The notes under the pieces are model-generated. The model searched no databases. It was not told the DNA's origin and saw nothing but the letters and a program-made list of their open reading frames with translations. A stretch of 64,000 bases of DNA, from assembly GCA_964023275.1 (NCBI GenBank), contig OZ029925.1, positions 11,925,184-11,989,183 on the forward strand. Direction: 5' to 3'. Origin of the DNA: Norana najaformis (lineage: Eukaryota > Annelida > Clitellata > Crassiclitellata > Hormogastridae). This document shows positions 49,201 to 61,200 of this stretch, in pieces (within the stretch, counting starts at the first letter, position 1; every line of letters begins with the position of its first letter). The position numbers and the translations under genes were made by a program.

Positions 49201-52200
49201 AGTACTACAACATTCACAGAATCTGCAAGGAATAACCAATTTACCAAATCATCGGTAAGCTGGTAATTCACTTACTGACCAATTGGTTGACAGGTCGACC
49301 AACAGGAACAAAGTAACCTGCTTTTCTTCTTCTTACTCTTCTTCCTCCTCTGACTGCCATGTGTTTTTCCCTATCTTTCTGTCTCAGCCTCTGACATTTT
49401 CTCTGTCTCTCTTGAGACTAGTTCCCTATTTCACCAGGCACTTGATCACTTCGCGGATTTACTGACTGAGCTTTTAGGTAATTGTAAACAAGCCAAGGCA
49501 ACAGTAAGGCAATAACAAGATAATAACAAGACATCAACAAGGGATTAATGACAAAGTTAAAACAAAACACATTAATAACAAAACATTAGCATACCAATAT
49601 TTAAAAGGCATAAATAACATGTGAAACAGGCTGGTCCTTAATTGCAGCGTGTGTGATTTGAATCTCATACCATCTAATGGCACTGATGGGTCATGGTAAT
49701 TGCACATCATACGTATACCAATATGCTGGTCAAGAGAGGAAGGAAACAGGAACTGTTGCATTGTATATATCGAACAGCAGTCTTCGATCACATGATCAGC
49801 TCACCTTATTCAGTTTTATACAAACATACTGTAGGGTAATATATATATCAAACAACAGTTTTTGATCACACACTCAACTCACCTTGTCCAGCTTGATCTT
49901 GCTCTCGATCATCGTCATGTCGATCGGTTCTGAAATAACTTTGTAGTAATCTGGATAATCCTTCTTCAACGGGAGAGTCCGAAACATCTCGACTGGACGG
50001 CGAGTCCCACACTAAAACAATCATCTTTCACTACTTAACCTAAGAGCATCTGAAAATGTCAACAGTTATTCTCCAGCAGTGCATTATTACCCCGAGAACG
50101 ACTGAATGCTAGCACACACTGTGGCAGAAATTAATTTTTCATGTGAAACAATTTGGGAGCCGTGACATAACCAAATATGCGTTACATAATGGGTCTTTGG
50201 TGAACTAAACAGCAATTAATTTCTTTTACAAAATATAATTACTACGAAAAAGCAATATATGACACTGATTGAATAAATCTGCTAATTAAAGCAGAGTTTA
50301 TCGGGTAATGAATTAACTTTAAACATCTGTGGTAAATTGCAGAAACCCGGAATCTCAGAACGGACCTGATAGTCGAGAACGGTTCTGTAGAGAAGCCAGA
50401 GTCGCTTCTTGAGCTGGTCTTCGCCCCCGGCTGACCTTGGTCTCTTCCTCTTCGGGTCTCGACCTTCGTCCGAGGTCACACTAGCAACATCCAGATGACA
50501 TCGTGAAGAGCGCACCTCAGGCAGATCTTCTGAAGCAGCCTCCTGCTCAAAACAGCAGCATAGGTAAGGTATGGTATGATAACGTGCACCTTGGTAAGGT
50601 ATGGTATGGAAGATAAGGTTAGGCACGGCAAAAAGACTATCATAGGAAAGAAAATGTATGGTAAGGTGAGGTAATGTGCAGCACATTAATAAATGATGTG
50701 AAGGATAAGGTAAGGTATTGCAAGGAAAGGGAATTAAAGGGAAAGAAAGGCACTGTACTGTAAGGTGAAACATGGTATGGTAAGGGATGGCATGGTAGGG
50801 CAAGGTGTGGCATGGTAAAGTATGACATATTCATCAGCTAGGTAAGATACATTATAGTAAAATAAGGTAAGGTACGGCAAGATAAGGAATGGAACAATGT
50901 TTCATTGTAAGTAAATAATATGTAACATAGGGTAAGGAAAAGGTATTATAGGGTAAGGAAATTGCACGGTAATGCAAGGCATGATATTGATAAGTTAAGG
51001 TGTAGCACGGTAAGGTAAGGTATGGTAAGAAATAGTATGGTAAGGCAAGGCACAGCGTGGTAAGGTGTAGCATAGTACTGTAAGACTAGATAAGATAAAG
51101 TAAGGTTAGGAAAGGAATTATACCATAAGGTGTGGCATGGTAAGGTACAGCATGGTAAGATAAGGTAAATTATCAATCAACCTTGGATCGCAGTAGTTCC
51201 TGTTTCTTTCCTCTCATAACTAGCTGAAGTTTCGCAGCATCCTGAAGACAAAAATAAAAACCAATTTATTCGTTCCCTGATCCTTCCCTCAGTCCATTCA
51301 TCCCATGTTTCGATTAAACATCGACTGCTCTAAACTAATGGCTCCTTAGTGTCGCTGTCATACAATCAATGGTCAGTTCCCGTGAAATGTAATCAGAAAT
51401 TTGACCCAATACCCATGGTTAGACTAACCATCAGTCCATACATCATTCAACACATGCCTTGATCCATCGATTCCACACAAACAACAATTCATCAAAGAAG
51501 AAAACATTAAAGTTTTATTTTGACAAAAAACAAATAAAAAAGTACAAGAACATAAAGAATAGATAAAAAGAAACATGACAGCCCACTTTATAGATCTTGC
51601 TCTCCTCCATGTTGTACTGTTTTGCGTTTTCAAAAACGAGGTTGAGGTCAGCACAAAGGTCAACGAGATCTTCATAGCGACCATTCTGCATCAAAAGGCA
51701 ACGTAATATTATGATAAGCTATGGTATGTTAATGTAATGTGAGGAAATGTGATAAAGCAGTTAATGTAAGGTTCAAATGCAATGTCAAGTAATCAAGAAG
51801 TTACAGAAACAAAGGATTAGTAACAATATGTAACAGATCAGTAACAACAGATGATGGCTGAATAACATTAGATAACAGATTAATAACAATGTATAACAGA
51901 CTAATAACAATGAATAATGGGTTAATAACCATGAATACAGAATACTGGTAATTACAATGGATAACATATTAATAACAAAGCATAATAAATTAATAACCAT
52001 CACTGACAGATGAATAAAAGGCAAAAATAACAGACAAACAATGAATACAAAAAGAACCAATAACAATAAATAAAGATTAGTAATGAATATCAGTAACAAT
52101 GAAAAACAGATGATAACCAATGAATCAATAATAAGAGACAACTAAAACATGAATAACAAGACTAATAAATCCGAAAGATAACAGCAAATAACAAAGATTT

Positions 52201-55200
52201 AACAGAAAAATAACCAACCTTCAATTTCTTTTGAATCTTCATCAGTGACATTGGTCTCTTGATTTCTAGATAGTAGTCTGGGTAGATCCTAACAACATAA
52301 GAGAACAGATCAAATGCAATGTAATCTCAGAACTTCCACAACCAGGGCAGTATTCAGTATTTACATGTAACTGGGAGTTTACAGGTTCAAATGTTACATA
52401 ACCTCAAGGTTCTCTAAATATTAAAGAAAACATCATAAAAAATTTGCTTTTTAAAACTCACTTCAGAATTTTTTTCCTTCATGTGGTCCTGTAGACAGGA
52501 CGGTTACAATAATTATAACATCTGACAACATTGATAAATATCTAGCAATACTGCAGCTGAGATTACAGAATAGATGACTAGCCTTTTCCTAGATATCAGT
52601 TGGTATTGAGAATAACGACTAGACAACCAACATTTCGCTAGATATCGAGCAGCATCGAGAACAAAGATCTGACGACAAAACATCGACTAAGCAGCGAAAG
52701 AAATCCGACAAAACTAAAGACGAGAGACACCTTCTGCTGGGCAGCCTGAGGAATGGGTCAGACATGAGCTGACCGAGAGACGTCTTGTAGTTCTTGACGG
52801 CATTGAAGAGAACCCAGAGGTCGCTAGTATCATCCTCTTGTCCAGAGTATTCCATGTCACTCTCTCCCTGATCCATCTGTGACGACCTGGAAATATCAAA
52901 AGCAAGTAATGTAACACAAACTTAAGACTGATCTATTACAACTGATAACTTCAGGTTTCTCTGACCTGTTGGATTTCATTTCAACCAGGCATCTCCAACT
53001 GATAATGATTCTTCAGTAACAGGACAATAACCCCCCAGACAATAACCCCCCGACAATTACCCCCACATGCAAAAACCCCTCCAGACAATTACCCCCCGGA
53101 CAGTAACCCCCTATACTGATACAGTACATACAGTAAAGAGTAGACAAGAAAGAATGACCAAACATCCAAGAACTAAATATTGGACAATTATTAGACAATT
53201 GGGCACAGAGAACACATGAAAGACTTACCATACATCAAAAACTAATTAGACAATTATTAGACAATTGGGCACAGAGTAGACATGAAAGAATTATCACACA
53301 ACATGAAAGAGGTCAACTACTATATAATAGAAATGGTTTATGGAAAATACAAAGTTTAAAAGTTTAATCTATTTCTATCCATGATGGAATTTATAAAATC
53401 TGATCAAGAAAACAATTAACTGTATGATTAATATAGATTATTTGTATATTTATATAGTTAATATATCAGTATAGGGGGTTGCTGTCCGGTTTTTTTTGGC
53501 ATGGCGGGTTATTGTTCCGGGGGTTATTGTCTGGGGGGTTATTGTCCTATAACCGATTCTTCGCTACAATTTTAACTGAAGTAACTATCGATTGATGCCT
53601 TCTGCATTATTACAGCTATGCTACAGAATTCATTAGATTAGAATTAAAGATCACACAGACTGAGATTAGATGAACAAAGTCAATCCAACCTCGCAGTGTT
53701 CGAATCGTCGAGCCCAACTGATCCTTCTTCATCTGACTCCGACTTGAGAGCCGCGATCACAGACGACAGATTCTGAGATCCGCCCGAACATCGCAGCCGG
53801 ATTCGCTGGCTGCGAATGGGATGTGCTGCACTGTGACTCAGCTCCAGGTCATGCTTCTTTGTCAGGATGATCTTACGCAGAGTGGACGCATCCTGTAGAT
53901 GCAAACAAAAACTGATTGTCAGATTCTGTGATCATACCAACCTTACAGTGGTACCCTATGGTGACCCCACATGATGGTACTCTGTGGTGGGTGGTACTAT
54001 GCTGTGGTACCACATATTGGTATGCTACAGTGGTACACCACAGAAGCACCCTATTGTGGTATACTACTGCACCATTGCACCCTACCATGACAACTAATGG
54101 TGGTACCCTATGGAGGAATGCTAAAGTAGTACCCTAGGGTCATATGCTACAGTGGCACCCTGTGATGGAACCCCTTCGCGGCATGCTACACAGGTAACCT
54201 ACAGTGGCACTTTATTGTAGTACTGTGGTACCCTATGGTGAAACCTTACAGTCGCATATATATCAGGACAGTTACACAGCATCTTTAAAGAATATTTCGG
54301 AGGCACGTAGAAAAGTAGCAGCCACTACCTTGTAGATCTGAGACCCAGGTTCGTTGAAGGTCTTGGCATTCTGAACCATGAGCAGAAGGTCCTTGACGAG
54401 ATCGTCAAGGGTTGTGTAGCTGTTTGTCTGGATCTTGGTCGCGATCCGTCGAAGATCGATTGGCTCCTTGATCACCTGATAGTAGTCTGGCAGTTTCTGC
54501 AAATCAATCAGTCACTTCAACAGAAGGTAAGGTAAGCTAAAGTAAAGCAAATTAGGGTAAAGTACAGGTAAAGCAGTCCTTGCAAGCCTGCCGAAGTTTT
54601 GAATTCGTCAGCTTCAGTCTGTCCTCAACTGTGCCGCCAAGACTGTGGCCAACTTGCCATGATATTTACACATTTCACCTATACGCAGGAGGTGCTGCTT
54701 TGGCCCCAGTTCAGAGAGAATTAATATTGAAGGATCTCCTCATAGTGCAGGCCTCCATAGTTGGCTCCACCTCATTATTATTCTTCCTTCTTATTCCTGT
54801 CTCAAGCCAGCCGAGTTGACAAACACAGCATATGCATGCATCTGAATATTCGTATATCACCTTTAAAGAACTTCTCAAAGACACGAGGTAAAGCAAGCAA
54901 AGGTGAGGCAAGGTAAAATACAATAAGCTAAGATAAAGTAATGATGAGGAAATTTTACGCTGTTGCAACTTACCATAACCTAAGGTAAAATGAGATCAAT
55001 TCACGTATGACCAGGTGAAGCTAGGTAAATTCAGATGAGGTAAGTTAGGCTAAGGAAGGTAAGGTAAACTGCAGTAAATGGGGAAAATGTACCGATCTTG
55101 ATGGTAATATCTTGAACATCTCGCTCAGCGATCGCTGGTCATCGGTTGCTGTGACAACAGCCATAAACATCTGTTCATAGACACTGTCATCATCTGTTGT

Positions 55201-58200
55201 TGGTTCCTGTTTGTCCTTCCTTCCAGGTGCCTCAGCTTGCTGAAATCAAAGGAAAGGAACCTATTAGAGGTGCCGTGAAAGTCCCACTAGATTTTTGTAT
55301 GTACCGGTAGACATTCAGCACCTCACAAAAGCACTGCCCCATAAAAGCCATTAAGAACAAAAAGTAATTATCAATACGCGAACAGTGCTCAGTTAACGAG
55401 AAGAGTCACCACTGGTGAGTTCCTGCAGCCACTAGATATGCCTAATGAGGAACCATAAAAGTACCATAAGAGGTACCATGAAAGTTCCACATGAGGCGAC
55501 ACAAACAGTGCCTCTACAGATACCTTAGTTCTATGTCACAAGGGGTGCAACACACGTGCCACAAGAGGTGCCATGAAAGTGCCACAAAAATAGGTGCCAT
55601 AAAACTGCAACAAGAAGCTATGAAAGTGCTACTGCATCACTGCCATAAGAACTGCCACAAAAGGTGCCAAAAACGTACCACCAGAGATGCCCTGAGTGCC
55701 ACAACATGTGTCGCAAGAGTGCCACTAAACAACCCACCATTCGTGCCACAAGTGTCACTAGTGTCATAAGGGCATGATCAGACGTCCATTCTAATACATT
55801 AAACATCTGTGACTTCCTTTAAATCGTCTAACGTCAATGATTAGTCAGGCTGACAGAAAATTCCGAAAAGAAAATTTCAACAAGGGAGAGAAATCTTCCC
55901 AAGTGATCAGATGTAACATAGCCAAAGGTACCAAATACTTACACAGCACATTTCAAATTGATAAAATTTCTGTTAGAATTTGAAATGTTCAAAAATCAAA
56001 CAAAATGACAAAAATCAGGGGGAAAAACAAAAAACGCAAAAAATGCAAACTCTACAACAAAACTACCCAACATGCAACTAACACAGCTACTATGATGTAA
56101 TCAGTATAACTGGACATTTATATAGCACCAAACTACTGTAAAGAACTATAATGGTAAATTTACATAGCACCAAATAATTTCAGATGCAGATTAGAACCCA
56201 TCAAAATTTTCCCATCATAATGTCTAGTGATGCAGCCAAAAATTTGTATAGCACCTTTGTGGAAAACTCAAAATCTCTTAAATTTATATAGCACCTTTCA
56301 GTAGTCTCAAATCAGTGAAATTTATATGAAATTTACATTTATAGACTAGAAACATCGTAGATTCTCTTATAGCACCTTTAACAGTTACTCTCAAAAATCG
56401 CCAGAATTATACAGCCCCTTTATAAAAACTCAAAATCGCTTGAAGTCATACAGCACCTTTAAAGTGTCTTTCAAACATTGTCAAAATCTAGACAGCACTT
56501 TTAATCCATAAACAAATCACTGAAATTTAAGCAGCATCTTCAGGGGCCTCTCAACAGCGTGGACAAGGTGCAGATAATATCTGAAGCCAACAAATTCTGC
56601 AGGGAAGTGAAGTGCACTTGACCATTGTGCCCTCCCATTTGCGTACCTTCTTTCGCGACCTTTTCGGCCCCAAGAGGTCAAGATAGGTCGTGCGCCGCTG
56701 GCGGCCGACAGTCACCACCTAAAACACGTCACAGCAACAGTCCTAACGAGGTGTGATCTGCTGGCTGAGAGGGGAACTCCCAACCCCCTGCTTGTTCAGA
56801 CTATATCCTCATTGTATGTACGTCTTTATTAAAACACTCAACAGAGCGCCTTTTAAGTACCTTGCAAAAAAAAGAACAGCAATCTAAATAATGCATTTTA
56901 AGTATGTAGAATATAAGCTGAACAGTCAAATGCAAATTTGGATGGGACTCTTCGTGTGTGTGGGGCTCACTGATGGTGTCTCGTCTAGTTATCGGAGCAT
57001 TGGCTGCTTACTGACGAACAATCTGTTCTTAATGACTTCAACATCACTTAGGTTGGCATAGGCGGCTCTTTTCTAAGGTACTTAAAAGGTGTTATACTAA
57101 ACATTTGGATAATTAACTAAGTAACTACCAGTCTCTAAATGCAACCAAAGTATCTTTCAGGCTGATGGTCCAACACCTGACAAGGCATGATGGGCTTGTG
57201 TTGAAGTATGGAAACATGGCACCTGCATATCTTTACAGGGCCGAGTGCAACAATCACCAACATGGCTGGCTCAAAACTGGAACAAACTGTGCACTGGGGT
57301 ATACTGGGCCTGAGGCATGTGCCAGTATTGTAATGCATTTTCCACTGCTTTCTAAGCTTTTCTGAATAATATTAATCTAATCTAATGACATCTCCATAGC
57401 ACCGTTATCATAATGCACAAGGCATAAATTGACGGTCGCTTCAAGTGAAACTTCATATTTCAATGGACAAGCCCTGCAGAAATCCAGTACATCAGGAAAA
57501 CCAGATTTACACAGTGGTAGCAAAACAAGTTGGAACAGACAAGTCTTAAGACTATTCCATCCCATTTGAATGCACTGTCCCTTTATTGCTGGTTCAGACT
57601 ATACCCTCCACTGGAATGCATTTTCCCCATTAATCTACCCTGCCATAGATGCTTCCCACACAACCTCATACTATCCAACCCACTGGAAGCATTTTCCACT
57701 ATTGCTGGCTCAGACTATACCCCCCATGGAAATCATTTTCACCTTTTGCTGTTCAGGCTATACTCCACCACTGGAATATATCTCCCAGATTTGTACAGAC
57801 TATCCACAGCCATTGGAATTTATTCCTCCCAGGCTGGTTCAAGACTACAACAGGTCCCGACCGTTACACAAAGTCCACTAAGCAGGCTCAAACCCTCAAT
57901 TGTTGCATTACAGACTTAGCACACTACTGAACAGATGACAAGACCGCTTTCTGCAGTTTTCTCATTTATGCTGCTCCAACCTGTTCCCCACAAATCGCAC
58001 CCAGATGCTTACTGTGACAACGGAACACGTTGGGGACAAACACGTAACACAGATCATAACTATGTGGGTACGTCTTTGCATGCAAAATGAAAGCACAGCA
58101 TTTTAGGCAAGAAAAGAAAAAAAGAAAACAGGACAAATATAAAGAATATGAAAGAAATATCCAGAATTTATGAAAGCCAAAAAACACAAAGAAAAATTAT

Positions 58201-61200
58201 AAAAAATTATATGAAATAAAAATTTTAAAGAATAAATGACAATATGAATTTTTTTAAAAAATCAGTCTATTAGTTTGGATATTTACACAGGGCCTTTAGA
58301 GAATGTCTCTGAGGCAGCATATAAATATCCATTAAACTATATCGAAGCATGCAACTACAGAACGTGAAATTAGAGAAATTAAGTATGCAACAAAGTTTCC
58401 AAAAACTCCTTAGGAAAAGGTAGTGTAAGGTAAGGCAATGTAAGGTATCAATAGGTAAAGTAGGTTAATCATTTATTACATGCCTCTACCATTAGTTCCC
58501 AGTGACTACAATCACAGAATGCAATTTAACCATTACCAAGGAAACATAAGAGAACCGTTACCAATGAAACCTATATCAACTGCTACCAAAAATTTGTATT
58601 AACTGCTACTTATGTATTATGATAATGACACTATGAGATTTCCACACTAGATTAGGTTAGACAAACAGAGTGAGCAACATCAATTGATGTCTTGTGTATA
58701 AAGATAATGGCATCACAGAACTCTTCACGACAGATAAGACTGAATGATGATAATGGAGCCATAGAAGTTCTCAGGCTAGATTTTATTTGTCTCTTAACAC
58801 AGTGTCATTTGACGATTTGTCACTATATATCAGCAAAAAATAATTATGTAAAAGCAAATCCTAAAAATGAAACTGAAACAATCAAGCGAAGCCGAACACA
58901 TGAACCCATGCAGACAAATCAAGAGAGTGATGAAACAAGCAAGACAAAGACAGACAAAAAGAGACAAAGACAGACAAAAACACATACATACAGATATAAA
59001 GAGACAGAGACAGACAGGCAAACAAACAAAAACACAGACAGACAAACAGCAGTCAGACAAAGACAAAAAGACAGACACATGCACATACAGAGACACACAA
59101 ATAGGGAAAACCTCAGAATTCTGGTCGTCCTGCTCCGAACTGGATGATAACCGGCCAGCAGTCACGCTCTGGTTCTCACTCATAGTTTCAACATCCGATG
59201 GCGTCTCAGATGCAGCGGGCCTCACCCGGTCGCTAGCCCGTGTTCCATCAGAATCCATGAATGCCCCAGACACCTTGAGCTTGAGGACGGGGACTTTGAG
59301 CGGGGCCAGCTCAGCTTTGGATGATGAACGGTCAGTGGCCTCTTCAGTCTGTTCGTCCTCTTCCTCAGCATCATCATCCTCTTCGTCCTCAGGCTGCACA
59401 GGACAGGTCTCTGCGACGGTCTCACCAAACGCCTGCGAGATGAGGCGAGTCTTCATCTGACGAAAGAGCTCCCAGAGCATTTGGGCCTGCTTGTACTCGG
59501 GCGAACTCTTCTGCAAATTAGTGAATATTTGTATAAGTCAGTAAAAAAAGGAAATTCAGGTGAAAGCATTAATATACCAGAGACTCACTTTATAACGCGC
59601 TTCATTATAAGACAAATTCTAAAAATAACACGGACAGGATCATGTATCCCACAATTAGTTCAGAAACAACAGAAAATAAACTTCTTATAACATGGCCGCA
59701 TTTTACGGTGGTCAATGACATATGATATATAATGATATATCCAAAACACACTGCTATAGTGAGTTTCCTGTGTGTTTTTATAGAAATATTTACACAAATG
59801 CTTTCATATTTGTAATTACATGCATAGAAATTCTTTAAATATATCAATAAATGCATTTGTACTCAAACCATTCAAATCAAAGCATTAATATTCGTAGAAT
59901 TGTTCGAATCAGTGCATTGATATTCATAAACATTTAGATCGATGCATTAATATTCATGGAATATTCACATCAGTGAATTAACCTTCATGAAGTATTTAGA
60001 CAAACGCATTAACCTAAAACTGCATAACATGTTTGAAACATGATATGAAATAAAAACATTGAGCAATCATGCTAAATGCACTAAAATACTAAAAAAATGT
60101 CAACACATTAGAAATATCACCAATAAAATGTATTTACTGCATAAAATGCCTGAGCGTTTTTCACGAGAAGTTCAACATCGGCTGACATAACTTCGACATC
60201 ATCATATTCCTCAGACTTCAGCTTATGCTGGATCTTGAGCAGGTCCATTGGAGTCGTCACCATCGCGTAATAGTCCGGCTCCGTTCTAACAAAAATAAAC
60301 ACAGTTATTACAAAGGATATGATTTAGAATGTCTAAAACAACTGGAATTTTAGCAAATTGTTGGAAAAGTGGTTTCATTTTCTGATGTGAAACAGGCAGA
60401 AATAGCAGATTTAATTTCAGCCATATAATCTATTTCGTATTGATACATAAAATGGTTATTGACTAATTAGTTAGTTAATTCGTTAATTAATTGGTTACCT
60501 GCGCTTTGGAACTCGAATAAAAGGCTCACAGAGCAGTCGTCCATCTTCCGTCTTCTGACTTCGAATCGCCTCGTATAACTCCTGACAAATGTCTTGCTGT
60601 AAGATAATGTAATCAAGCAAAGTAACTGAAACATCGCTAAGTGATTTATATAGCCCCTTCTAAACAGTGTTATGAAAAATATCAGCACACATAAATTTTG
60701 CAAATTTCAGTTTCCATTTATTATTTTAAATCCAGAAGACAGACATCAAAATTCGTGGTATTCACATGTGGTCTAATGTTAAATTTGTGTTTTATCATAC
60801 CAACTAAGGAATTATTAATCAAAGCATTAAATAAAAGTATGATTTTAATTGTTAAGCAAGTAACCTCACTGTTATTAATGGCAATGAAAATAGAAGCAAA
60901 TATTTCAATATTGTATTTAAAACAATATTTCTGAAACCAATATATTTTTTAAAATAATAATATCAACAATGAAAAATGCTATAAACCATAGCAGTGAAAA
61001 ATTGTAAGTTTAAACAAAACAATTCACCACATATTCAACTACTTATGATAAAAATCCATAACAATTTTTAATAAACTTTTCATTTAATGAAATAATTTTA
61101 ATAAACAAAAATTATAATTGTCATTATAATCAAATTATATAACAATTTTGAATCAACTTATCTAATGAAAGAAATAAGCTGACAATTTTTGTTCAATTTA

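Noticed and set aside
49533-49865. Short open frames in PBRM1 intron 14
   Set aside because: Overlapping frames on both strands without motif or phase-matched splice sites; the exons on either side join directly in frame.
58867-59460. 197-codon plus-strand open frame
   Set aside because: Antisense to PBRM1 exon 4 and over the CAGA repeat.
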